A stretch of DNA of 64,000 nt from Armatimonadota bacterium (GTDB lineage: Bacteria; Armatimonadota; UBA5829; DTJY01). The notes beneath the pieces were generated by a model. That model had not been told where the DNA came from. It made no database searches and saw only the letters and a program-made list of their open reading frames with translations. This document shows, piece after piece, positions 1-7,020 of this stretch (positions are counted from its first letter, which is position 1; each line of letters begins with the position of its first letter). Both the position numbers and the translations under genes were made by a program. The stretch is from NCBI GenBank assembly GCA_017993055.1, contig JAGONM010000008.1, positions 57,187 to 121,186 on the forward strand, given 5' to 3'.

Positions 1-394
1 GGCTGAGCATCGCTTCCATGCGCTCGATGGTCTGGCGCAGGGCGACATACTCGCACACGTCGCAGGGCTGATCGGATGATTCAGCGCGGAGGTCTCCCAA
101 TGAAGCCTCCGATTCACAGCCGATGAGTTCTCGGGCGCCGATCGAACGGGAGCGGTCTATGCAGAGGTTGCGGATGGTCCGCCGGATGAACTGCCTGGGA
201 AACCGGATGTCGCCTCTGTAGCGGAGGGCGGCGAGCAGGGCGTCGGACGCCAGGTCCTGCTGATCGTTGTAGTTCGCCGCGAACTCCCGGGAACAGGCGG
301 ATGCCAGTCTGAACAGCTCGATTGCGGGGTCTGAATGATTGGACCGCTGAGGTCTGGGTGATACGTATAGCCGTGTTGATCTGCGATCCAACAT
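1..394 (-). CDS. Sigma-factor-like protein (3' end outside window)
   Basis: This minus-strand frame is open from position 394 to the window edge, so the C-terminus is missing. The product has a stretch with QQDLASDALLAALRY, then RFPRQFIRRTIRNLCIDR, which resembles sigma-70 region 2 of small ECF-like factors. It is clearly related to the next gene (772-1287), which has DERQDLISDTVRALLEYG and TFIWTTVRRLAINHG at equivalent places. I chose the ATG at 394 because GAGG lies six bases upstream; an ATG at 415 is also in frame. A promoter on the -35 arm of a 31-bp palindrome lies about 90 bp upstream. The role, transcription initiation at unknown targets, is inferred from the fold. Confidence 0.6.
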   Translation of the reverse strand, partial: MLDRRSTRLYVSPRPQRSNHSDPAIELFRLASACSREFAANYNDQQDLASDALLAALRYRGDIRFPRQFIRRTIRNLCIDRSRSIGARELIGCESEASLGDLRAESSDQPCDVCEYVALRQTIERMEAMLS

Positions 395-421
395 CCTGAT
401 CCTCTTCCTCTGCATGGCGCC

Positions 422-439
422 CCCGCCTGTATCGGCGGG
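422..439 (-). other. Leader hairpin before the first sigma-like gene
   Basis: CCCGCC (422-427) and GGCGGG (434-439) form a perfect 6-bp stem with a 6-base loop, just upstream of the possible start codons at 415 and 394. It lies in the transcribed leader if the promoter at 484-512 is used. Confidence 0.35.
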
Positions 440-483
440 TGGCTTCGGCTGCGGGGACAGATCGAGGTCTGCCCTCTCACTCC

Positions 484-512
484 GATAGACAAGCGAAGAG
501 GCGGAATGTCAA
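484..512 (-). promoter_or_regulatory. Sigma-70-like promoter for the first sigma-like gene
   Basis: On the minus strand TTGACA (512-507) is followed after 17 bp by TCTATC (489-484). It points to the gene starting at 394. The -35 box is one arm of the palindrome at 505-535. Confidence 0.45.
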
Positions 513-535
513 CCATCGAATTCGTAGTTGACATT
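505..535. promoter_or_regulatory. 31-bp palindrome carrying two outward -35 boxes
   Basis: AATGTCAAC (505-513) and GTTGACATT (527-535) are perfect 9-bp inverted arms around the central palindrome CGAATTCG (517-524), with one base of asymmetry. Each arm holds TTGACA pointing outward. This looks like an operator on a pair of divergent promoters. The binding protein is unknown. Confidence 0.5.
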
Positions 536-556
536 ACCGAGGCTGAAACGTCTATG
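528..556 (+). promoter_or_regulatory. Sigma-70-like promoter, divergent partner
   Basis: TTGACA (528-533), 17 bp, TCTATG (551-556). It mirrors the minus-strand promoter in spacing and -10 sequence. No well-supported plus-strand gene follows, so its transcript, if real, is unassigned. Confidence 0.35.
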
Positions 557-771
557 CAGTGACAGTCGAACTGGGAAGCGACTGCGGCCATCGCGGCCTG
601 TTGGAGAAGAAGATGTGGATCCTACTCTGGAAAGACACCGTTTCGAACAGATCAGGCGCGCTTGAGTGTCCGGGAGGACAGAGCCACCTCGAAGCCTGCG
701 GCCACCTTCGAGCGCTCTTTCCCAGGCGGCTGTTCCGCGTCGCCTGGATAGCGCCCGACTCGGGCAGGCTT
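557..771. other. Stretch without a supported gene
   Basis: With the leader and palindrome before it, this completes a 377-bp gap between the two sigma-like genes. A 73-codon plus-strand frame (GTG at 559) exists, but it starts upstream of the expected transcription start, has no Shine-Dalgarno sequence and overlaps the end of the opposite gene. I see no RNA gene or repeat here. Confidence 0.4.
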
Positions 772-1287
772 CTAAACTGAGTCCTCGGCCTCCAAATCCT
801 CGTACTTGGCCCTCATCGAGGTCAGCAGTTTCGAGACGGCCTGCCTCGACACACCCATGAGTCCGGGCAGGTCGCGCTGTTCGAATCCCGCCTTCAGAAG
901 TTCGTAGCAGCCTGTCTCGGCAGGCGTGAGCCGCTTGAGGAATCGGGCGAGCGTATCGCGCAGGATGACGGTCTCCGGCAGCCTCATCGGATCTTCGGAG
1001 GTATCGGCCTCGATGAGGTCTTCCGTGTTGCTGAACTCCCTCGCGCCCGCGCCGACGCACCCGTGGTTTATCGCCAGCCTGCGCACCGTGGTCCAGATGA
1101 AGGTCTTGGGGTGTTCTATCGGCTTCCCGTACTCGAGCAGCGCGCGCACGGTATCCGAGATCAGGTCCTGACGCTCGTCGTAGCTGGCCGCGTAGTGCTC
1201 CGCGCAGTCAGCGATGTATGCCCGCCAGCAATCGTCAACGCGGAACCGCTCTTCGCCCGTATTCTGCTTGGTATCTCGCACATCCAT
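772..1287 (-). CDS. Sigma-factor-like protein (ECF-type)
   Basis: The 171-aa product has a sigma region-2-like segment (roughly residues 25-60, with ERQDLISDTVRALLEYG and WTTVRRLAINHG). It ends with a region-4-like helix-turn-helix (roughly residues 118-165, LTPAETGCYELLKAGF, then LPGLMGVSRQAVSKLL). The length and two-domain layout match small sigma-70 family members. The start has no good Shine-Dalgarno sequence. A sigma-54-like element sits about 100 bp upstream. Its paralogue lies immediately downstream, beyond a 31-bp palindrome. No anti-sigma factor is visible nearby. It probably directs RNA polymerase to specific promoters; the targets are unknown. Confidence 0.65.
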   Translation of the reverse strand: MDVRDTKQNTGEERFRVDDCWRAYIADCAEHYAASYDERQDLISDTVRALLEYGKPIEHPKTFIWTTVRRLAINHGCVGAGAREFSNTEDLIEADTSEDPMRLPETVILRDTLARFLKRLTPAETGCYELLKAGFEQRDLPGLMGVSRQAVSKLLTSMRAKYEDLEAEDSV

Positions 1288-1383
1288 CTGCGCTTCAACC
1301 GGCTGTCCGGCAGGTACGTGTGCCGCGCGGGAACCGCCTGAGCGTTTCGACCGGCGGATCTTCTGCCGACTCTGTCAGGAGTA

Positions 1384-1401
1384 GTGCAGATTTCGTGCCA
1401 A
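1384..1401 (-). promoter_or_regulatory. Possible sigma-54-type promoter
   Basis: The minus strand reads TTGGCACGAAATCTGCA, matching the -24/-12 pattern (GG, ten bases, GC; TGGCAC then TGCA). It lies about 100 bp upstream of the sigma-like gene at 772-1287. No rpoN or bacterial enhancer-binding protein is visible in the window, so this rests on pattern only. Confidence 0.3.
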
Positions 1402-1440
1402 AAACCTGGTTATTGTTGAGATTGTTGGGGCGACGAGGCG

Positions 1441-1452
1441 AATACCGGTATT
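1441..1452. promoter_or_regulatory. 12-bp perfect palindrome
   Basis: AATACCGGTATT is a perfect palindrome between the propeller gene and the sigma-like gene. It may be a protein-binding site; there is no other evidence. Confidence 0.25.
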
Positions 1453-1493
1453 ATTGCTGGGTTGCTATGCCGACAAGCAACCGATGAAGTGGA

Positions 1494-1519
1494 AACGGGC
1501 AGCGGTGACGCTGCCCGTT
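1494..1519 (-). terminator. Strong hairpin after the PQQ propeller gene
   Basis: AACGGGCAGCG (1494-1504) and CGCTGCCCGTT (1509-1519) form a perfect 11-bp stem with a 4-base loop, 30 bp past the stop codon of the gene at 1550-3472. The minus strand continues with a weak pyrimidine run, so it is probably a terminator without a full U tract. Confidence 0.55.
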
Positions 1520-1549
1520 CGAATACTTCCAGAGGATATCCGACTACGC

Positions 1550-3472
1550 TCAGAAGCCCACGGGCGGGGCCTCGGTGGGCATCCCTCCCGCGCCGCCTGA
1601 ACCGCCGGTGGTCGAGGAACCCGGCTTGGCCTGAGGCGCGGTCCGCAGCGTGTTGTCCACCATGAAGGTCCACTCTTCGAGCGTCCTGTTCCCTGCCCAG
1701 TCCTCGACCGTGAGAGTGGCGGTGTGACGCCCGTTGGAGAGCGGGACGAGCCGCTCGGATCGGGGGGTCTTGTACCAGATCACTCCGCGCTCGGGGATGA
1801 CATGGTGATCGAGCGTCTCACCGTCGAGCGTGAGCTTGATCGTGTCCTCACGGATTCCGCTGCCGAGGTCCTTGACGAGCGCGGATATCTCTACCGGCGG
1901 AGTGCCCGGCATCAGGAAGTTGCGCAGGGGCCGCACCGTCTCGACTCTCGGCGGAGTCGTATCCGGCGAACTCATAGAGAACGCGTGAAGTGCTCCGTCG
2001 TCGGCCAGAACGTAGAGTGTGCCGTTCACGACCACCGGAGCAGCCACCAAGTTGACGTAGCGGTACTTGTACCTGGTGGAGCCGTATTCGAGGATGGAGG
2101 GCTGGATGGTGTACTTCCATCGGACTGCGCCGGTTTCCTTGTCCAGTGCGAGAATCAGCCCCTTGTTGGCGGTCACTATCACCGTGTCCTCGGTCACGAT
2201 CGGCGAGGAATAGGACGGCGAGCCGAGGTCAACCGGCTCCTTCCACTTGAGCTTTCCGGCGCTGGTAAACGCGACGAACTTGCTCGACTTGCCTTCCTTG
2301 AAAGCGAAGTATATGACACCCTTGGATACGGCGGGCGTCGTGGTGATCTCCCCGGGCACCGGCGCGGCCCATTTTACCCGGGCGCTCTTCGACTGCAGGG
2401 CGTACAGAAGGTGGCCGGCGGCCAGATACAAGGTATTGTCGGCGACGATGGGCGTAGTCTGCCTGGACCCGCTTCCGATACGGGTCGCCCAGCTCAGACG
2501 AGTGGAGATCGTGCTCGCCGCATACAAAATCGTGTCGGTAGACAAGAAGTAGATGAGTCCGTCCGCAACGGCGGGAGACGACGCTATACCGTCCTTCGTA
2601 CGGAATCCGCCCGGCCACTTCATCGCACCCGTCTTCGCGTCGAGAGCGTAGAGGCTGCGGTCGTCCGAGCCGAAGTAGACCACTCCGTCCACCAGCACAG
2701 GAGAGGAAGTGATGTTGCTGCGAGTCACGAAGTTCCACACCAGCGATCCATCGTCGGTGGAGACCGCGTAGAGGCGGCCGTCGCCCGCGCCGAAGTACAC
2801 CATGCCGTCACCGACGGCCGGCGACGTCCGGATCGTAGCCGTGAGCGACTCGGTGGCCGGATACCGCCATCGCATCGAGCCGGTCTCCGCGTTCACGGCG
2901 TAGAGCCTGGATCCGGCGCCGAAGTATATGACTCCGTCCTTAACTGCGGGAGAGGACGGGTTGTCCGGCGACACCTCGGAGAGAAACTTCCACGATAGCT
3001 TCAGCGGAAAGCCGAGCAGTTCATCGAAATAACCTGTGTGAGCGGGATTGCCCTTGAACATCGGCGAGTTGCGGCCTTCAGCCGCATCGACCAGAAGCGG
3101 CGTGATCTCGCCGACCGAGCCGTCATTGTTCGTCGTCGCGTTCTCGACCGGTGGCGGGGTCGGGCGGTTAGTCGGCGGCCTGGGCGGTCCCTGTCTGGGC
3201 GGCCTCTGAGCGGGGGGCACACCCGGAACGCCCGGGGGCAGGCCGGGGGGCGCCGGAGGACCTACGCCGCTGCCGGGATCGCCGGGAGGCGCGGGAGGCT
3301 GCGAGCCGTCGTCGGCAGTGCCGACCGGCATCGGCGGGCCGGGAGGCGCGTCGTCATCTGCGAGGCCGGGGGGCATCGGGGGCGCCGGAGGCCCGTCCTG
3401 CGAGAAGACCGCAACCGCGCAGAACAACACCAATATGACTGCTATCAGACAGGCGATCAGCCTCGTGGGCAT
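1550..3472 (-). CDS. Secreted PQQ-type beta-propeller protein with Pro/Gly-rich linker
   Basis: The 640-aa product starts with a signal peptide (residues 1-25, hydrophobic core LIACLIAVILVLF). A Pro/Gly-rich linker follows (about 26-115), with many GPP/APP units. Then come eight blades of the PQQ-like type (YFGAG..LYAV...G...W), including SPAVGDGMVYFGAGDGRLYA. The C-terminal part (about 545-620) has an Ig-like look (VEDWAGNRTLEEW). The ATG at 3472 was chosen over an upstream in-frame codon because AAGGAGG lies six bases before it. It is probably an exported or surface scaffold or binding protein; catalytic quinoprotein residues are not evident, so enzyme function is not claimed. Confidence 0.75.
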   Translation of the reverse strand: MPTRLIACLIAVILVLFCAVAVFSQDGPPAPPMPPGLADDDAPPGPPMPVGTADDGSQPPAPPGDPGSGVGPPAPPGLPPGVPGVPPAQRPPRQGPPRPPTNRPTPPPVENATTNNDGSVGEITPLLVDAAEGRNSPMFKGNPAHTGYFDELLGFPLKLSWKFLSEVSPDNPSSPAVKDGVIYFGAGSRLYAVNAETGSMRWRYPATESLTATIRTSPAVGDGMVYFGAGDGRLYAVSTDDGSLVWNFVTRSNITSSPVLVDGVVYFGSDDRSLYALDAKTGAMKWPGGFRTKDGIASSPAVADGLIYFLSTDTILYAASTISTRLSWATRIGSGSRQTTPIVADNTLYLAAGHLLYALQSKSARVKWAAPVPGEITTTPAVSKGVIYFAFKEGKSSKFVAFTSAGKLKWKEPVDLGSPSYSSPIVTEDTVIVTANKGLILALDKETGAVRWKYTIQPSILEYGSTRYKYRYVNLVAAPVVVNGTLYVLADDGALHAFSMSSPDTTPPRVETVRPLRNFLMPGTPPVEISALVKDLGSGIREDTIKLTLDGETLDHHVIPERGVIWYKTPRSERLVPLSNGRHTATLTVEDWAGNRTLEEWTFMVDNTLRTAPQAKPGSSTTGGSGGAGGMPTEAPPVGF

Positions 3473-3502
3473 CTCGATCCTCCTTAGCTGAGGGTTCGGG
3501 GA

Positions 3503-3532
3503 AGTATACCGTATTAGGCGCCGCAGCGTCAA
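3503..3532 (-). promoter_or_regulatory. Promoter of the PQQ propeller gene
   Basis: On the minus strand TTGACG (3532-3527) is followed after 18 bp by TATACT (3508-3503), 30 bp upstream of the start codon. Confidence 0.55.
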
Positions 3533-3626
3533 TCACGTCGCGGCGGAGGCTCCGTCAGAGAGTCGCACATCTGACAGACGAGGCGGAGCGGCGGGGTGTT
3601 CCATGACAGCCACGGTCTGACAAGTA

Positions 3627-3652
3627 CGAGGCCGGGCGCACCCCCGGCCTCG
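3627..3652 (-). terminator. GC-rich hairpin after the zinc-ribbon gene
   Basis: CGAGGCCGGG (3627-3636) and CCCGGCCTCG (3643-3652) form a perfect 10-bp stem just beyond the stop codon at 3676. There is no clear U tract. Confidence 0.45.
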
Positions 3653-3675
3653 TCCATGCGAGATACGGGTCTCCG

Positions 3676-3879
3676 TCAGGCATGCTCCTCGAGGACAGGC
3701 TTGTCCCGCCGTAGACACTTCGCGCAGCGCCAGTCTATATCCATATCCTCGTACATGGACGGAATATTGCGCACAGGGGCTCCGCAGATGCCGCACCGGA
3801 TCTTACTGCTGTAGCTGGTCGAGGTGAAAAGCTCGTGTTCCGGCTCGATCTCCACGGCTTCGTATTCCGAATCGGTCAT
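3676..3879 (-). CDS. Small CxxC zinc-ribbon-like protein
   Basis: The 67-aa acidic protein contains RCGICGAPV and WRCAKCLRR, two CxxC knuckles about 20 residues apart, so it probably binds one zinc ion. The start at 3879 has GGAGG upstream. It sits 64 bp after the exonuclease gene on the same strand and could be cotranscribed with it. Small zinc ribbons of this kind often bind nucleic acid or act as accessory subunits, but I do not recognise the family and assign no specific function. Confidence 0.6.
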   Translation of the reverse strand: MTDSEYEAVEIEPEHELFTSTSYSSKIRCGICGAPVRNIPSMYEDMDIDWRCAKCLRRDKPVLEEHA

Positions 3880-3943
3880 AGATCCCCTCCACGGTCATAT
3901 ATGTGACGGCATTATACCACGTTTGGACCCCGAGGAACAGCGG

Positions 3944-4738
3944 TCAGAACGCGGAATGCGCCAACCCCGGGAACTCCCATGCACTGCCGTAGAGCGGATG
4001 ATCCAGGCCTCTCAAGAGCTCGGAACAGCCGTGGCGGAGGAGCGCCTCCATGTTCAAGACGTCCTCCCTGTTGTAGAGCAGCAGAAGTTCAAGCGCCTCT
4101 CTGCTCCCGCGGCGGTACTGATGCCAGAGCCTGACTGCGTCAAACCCGCTGAGCCCTTCGGTCTCCGGGATGCGCCGGACACCGAGCTTCTCCTCGATGC
4201 GCTTCAGCCCTCCGGTCAGACCGACCCGCCGGAGCAGATGGCACAGGTCCACGTGGAGTTGGTCGAGCCGCAGTCCCGGGAACGCCCTGCGGATGAATGG
4301 GACGTCGAAGCTGCTGCCGGAGAAAGTTACGAGCGTCCGGCATCGGGCGATCTCCGAGGGAAACTGATCCATGTTGATGCCCTGGACGAACTGCTTCATC
4401 TCGAGACCATCGTACATCCCGATCACGGTGATGGAATCGTCCCAGTTGCAGCCGGTGGTCTCGATGTCCAGGTAGCAGACAGCGTCGCCGAACTCGCTGA
4501 GCGCGCGCCAGTGGTCTTTCTTTGGAAGGACTTCCGCAAAGTATGCGTAGTCCTTCCCTGCGAGCCGCGCGACACTCTCCTCTACACGCGGGAGGAGGAG
4601 CGCCTTCTTCGCCGGGGAGAGCTTCAGATCGTGGTGCTGGGCAAGGAACTGCTCCCATGTGAGCGCGCCGGCATCCCAAATCCTGCGCTCGGTGGAATAC
4701 CCGATCCCCTGGGCATGGATGAAGGTGGACGCAAGCAT
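3944..4738 (-). CDS. YprB-type ribonuclease H-like 3'-5' exonuclease
   Basis: The 264-aa product contains an RNase H-like exonuclease domain. CYLDIETTG carries the DxE metal ligands, TFSGSSFDVPFI is a second motif, and YNREDVLNMEALL carries the final aspartate. The N-terminus TFIHAQGIGYSTERRIWDAG is typical of the YprB family, so I start at the ATG at 4738 although its Shine-Dalgarno sequence is weak. The frame continues upstream, but that part overlaps the URO-D-like gene and looks non-coding. It is likely a cytoplasmic nuclease acting in DNA or RNA processing; the substrate cannot be told from sequence. Confidence 0.75.
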   Translation of the reverse strand: MLASTFIHAQGIGYSTERRIWDAGALTWEQFLAQHHDLKLSPAKKALLLPRVEESVARLAGKDYAYFAEVLPKKDHWRALSEFGDAVCYLDIETTGCNWDDSITVIGMYDGLEMKQFVQGINMDQFPSEIARCRTLVTFSGSSFDVPFIRRAFPGLRLDQLHVDLCHLLRRVGLTGGLKRIEEKLGVRRIPETEGLSGFDAVRLWHQYRRGSREALELLLLYNREDVLNMEALLRHGCSELLRGLDHPLYGSAWEFPGLAHSAF

Positions 4739-4815
4739 GGCCGAGGGAAGTATATCACATCGGAGACCTGGAGTGGTCGAGCAACGAGTCACCATCACTC
4801 CGTTGCGTGAGACCC

Positions 4816-5886
4816 CTAGTAGCTCCCAAGTTGCTTGGCGAGATCGGTGATCCGGCGGAAGTCCTCGAGGCTCACGGAATCCGGGACCGAGTGGTCGGAT
4901 GAGAAGATGTAACCGCCGTTCTCCTTCATGACCGGGAGCACGCGGGTGATCTCGGCTTGGATCGCCTCCGGGTCGTCCCACAGCACGGCGTTGATCCCAC
5001 CGTGCAGGACGAGCCTGTCGCCGAACCTGCGTTTGAGCTCGACCGGGTCCATTCCCGCCTTGACCTCGAGCGGGTTGAGCGCGTCGAGCCCGATCTCGAC
5101 GAGTTCGGGCACGATTGGGTTGATGTCCCCGCAGGAATGAAGGTGGGCCTTGATGCCGTGCGCGTGTGCCCAGTCGATCGCGCGCTTGTGGACCGGCTTG
5201 AGCAGTTCGCGGTAGGTATTCAGCGAGAAGAACGTGTGGTACTTGTAGCCCATATCGTCAGGCCAGCGGACGGCATCGAAGGTGTATCCGGCGTCGCAGA
5301 CGCGCTCCAGCAGGGCAAGCTGCACGTCAAGGAAGTGGTTGAACATGTCGGCACACCACTCGGGGTCCTCGACCATCGCCATGAGCAGCCGCTCCGTGCC
5401 GACGGCCCACGCGTGGGTGACGTCGAACCCGAACCAAAGGCCCGCCTCGACCCAACAGCCCTTCTCGCGCCACCCGGCGTAGTTGGCCTCGAGGTGCTCC
5501 CAGGGGATGCGGTCGTCGGAGGGAGTCATGCGCGCCTTAGCGGCCTCCCATGACTCGCGGTCCTTGATGGTGAAGTCGAGGAACTCCGGAGTCGAGGTGG
5601 CGTGCTTCCAGTTCTTGATGGTCGCGCCCCAGCCGGTCGTGCGGATAGCGTAGTCGTCCGTTTCCTCGATGACTTTCGATTCGTAGCGCGGGGAGTTGTC
5701 CACACCGAAGCCGGCGACATGATCAAGGTCGAAGAAGTCCACGAAGCTGACGCCCTCGGGCATGCCTTCTTTCCGCCATCGCTCGACGGTGGTGCCCCAG
5801 GGTGAGTCAACGATCGGGACGCGGTCGGCCTCGCGGTGTTCGAACATGCGCGTGAACCGTTCGCGAGAAGTCAGGGGGGTGGACAT
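4816..5886 (-). CDS. Uroporphyrinogen decarboxylase-like protein (MtaA/CmuA-type)
   Basis: The 356-aa product has the URO-D superfamily fold. It contains HGIKAHLHSCGDINPIVPEL, where HxC is the usual zinc-binding site of corrinoid methyltransferases, and later FGDRLVLHGGINAV. Members outside haem synthesis often demethylate methoxylated or methylated substrates through a corrinoid protein. No corrinoid protein or haem gene lies nearby, so the substrate is unknown. The gene follows a LacI-type regulator by 29 bp and is probably in the same transcript. That suggests sugar-responsive control and a role in breaking down a carbon source, not in haem synthesis. Confidence 0.7.
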   Translation of the reverse strand: MSTPLTSRERFTRMFEHREADRVPIVDSPWGTTVERWRKEGMPEGVSFVDFFDLDHVAGFGVDNSPRYESKVIEETDDYAIRTTGWGATIKNWKHATSTPEFLDFTIKDRESWEAAKARMTPSDDRIPWEHLEANYAGWREKGCWVEAGLWFGFDVTHAWAVGTERLLMAMVEDPEWCADMFNHFLDVQLALLERVCDAGYTFDAVRWPDDMGYKYHTFFSLNTYRELLKPVHKRAIDWAHAHGIKAHLHSCGDINPIVPELVEIGLDALNPLEVKAGMDPVELKRRFGDRLVLHGGINAVLWDDPEAIQAEITRVLPVMKENGGYIFSSDHSVPDSVSLEDFRRITDLAKQLGSY

Positions 5887-5916
5887 GAGACTTAGACTCC
5901 CTACTCTGCAGAGCGG

Positions 5917-6927
5917 TCAGACCTGATTGGGCGGCGGGGCGCATGACTCGCGAACTCGCAGCTCGCAGGCCAGGATGCTCTCGTCCGGGTAGCTCGCGGT
6001 GTCTCCCTGAATCTGGGCGGTCAGCATCCGGGTGGCCAGTGTGCCGATCTCGTACAGCGGCTGGTGCACGGAAGTGAGCTGAGGAATGGTCAGTTCGGCA
6101 AGCGTGTCGTCAAAACCGATGAACGAGATGTCCTTAGGCGTCACCAGACCCTCGTGGTGCGCGGCCTGCATAGCGCCGATCGCCATCGCATCATTGCAGG
6201 CGAAGACGGCGGTCGGCCTCGGGTTCGCCAGCAGCAGCTTGTGCATCGCGTTGTAGCCGGACGGCCTGGTGTAAGCGCCGTCAACGATAATCCTCGGGTC
6301 GAGAGGGATGCCGGCATCGGAAAGCGCGGCCTCGTAGCCCTGCTGCCTCTGCCTGACCAGAATCGCGTTCTTGAGACCCAGTATCAACCCGATCCGTCGG
6401 TGGCCCAGCCCGATCAGGTACTCCACAGCTTCCTTGGCGGCGTCGCGGTTGTTCGGCTCGACGTAGGGGAAGCCGGAGATCGCCTCGCGCCGCTCGATGA
6501 TGACGAGAGGGATGCCCCTCGCGCTGACCATCCGCAGGTGGTCGGGCATGAGCGGCGAGGAGAAGACGATGCCGTCAACCCGGCGCTCCAGCAGGATGTC
6601 TATGTTCGCGCGTTCCTTCTCGGCGCTGTCGTAGGAGTTGCAGAGTATGACATTGCAGCCTTCGGTGCGGGCCTGGTCCTCGACCGCTCGCGCGAGTATC
6701 GGGGCGACCGGCCCCGAAATGCTGGGGATGATGTGGCCTATCAGCCCGGTGGTCTTCTTCTTGAGGCTTCGGGCGAGGGAGTTGTAGCGGTACCCAAGGT
6801 CGAGGATCGCCTGCTCCACTCGGACTCGGGTGTCGTCCGACACCACCTCGACTGCGTTCAGGACTCTGGAGACGGTGGCGGTTGACACCCCGGCGCGCTT
6901 TGCGACGTCTTTGATGGTCGGCTGCAT
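5917..6927 (-). CDS. LacI-family transcriptional regulator
   Basis: The 336-aa protein has the LacI helix-turn-helix at the N-terminus (TIKDVAKRAGVSTATVSRVL, residues 4-23). A hinge helix (LARSLKKKTTGLIGHIIP) and a periplasmic-binding-protein-like effector domain follow. Length and domains are complete. It is first in a two-gene unit with the URO-D-like gene. It has a consensus promoter whose -35 box is covered by a perfect palindrome. The effector is probably a sugar or sugar derivative, but none can be named. Confidence 0.9.
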   Translation of the reverse strand: MQPTIKDVAKRAGVSTATVSRVLNAVEVVSDDTRVRVEQAILDLGYRYNSLARSLKKKTTGLIGHIIPSISGPVAPILARAVEDQARTEGCNVILCNSYDSAEKERANIDILLERRVDGIVFSSPLMPDHLRMVSARGIPLVIIERREAISGFPYVEPNNRDAAKEAVEYLIGLGHRRIGLILGLKNAILVRQRQQGYEAALSDAGIPLDPRIIVDGAYTRPSGYNAMHKLLLANPRPTAVFACNDAMAIGAMQAAHHEGLVTPKDISFIGFDDTLAELTIPQLTSVHQPLYEIGTLATRMLTAQIQGDTASYPDESILACELRVRESCAPPPNQV

Positions 6928-6975
6928 CGGTTCACCTTGCGAAACGCCCGCGGAAACGGCCGCGCGTTCGCCTTC

Positions 6976-7004
6976 ATCTTAGCGGCAGGGGAATCCTTTG
7001 TCAA
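6976..7004 (-). promoter_or_regulatory. Consensus promoter of the lacI/URO-D unit
   Basis: On the minus strand TTGACA (7004-6999), 17 bp, TAAGAT (6981-6976). The start codon of the regulator is 49 bp downstream. Confidence 0.65.
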
Positions 7005-7010
7005 GGATTC
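6991..7010. promoter_or_regulatory. Palindrome over the -35 box of lacI
   Basis: GAATCCTT (6991-6998), TGTC, AAGGATTC (7003-7010) is a perfect 8-bp inverted repeat enclosing the -35 box. It could be an operator, or a hairpin ending the dprA transcript, which stops at 7021. It lacks the central CG usual in LacI-family operators. Confidence 0.45.
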
Positions 7011-7020
7011 GGGGGCGAGT

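Noticed and set aside
559..780. 73-codon plus-strand gene after the divergent promoter
   Set aside because: It has no ribosome site, starts upstream of the predicted transcription start and overlaps the opposite gene.
3540..3675. tRNA gene
   Set aside because: The GC-rich hairpin does not extend to a cloverleaf and no anticodon arm can be drawn.
4739..4981. Longer N-terminus of the YprB-type exonuclease
   Set aside because: The extra part overlaps the URO-D-like gene and has no family similarity; the typical start is at 4738.
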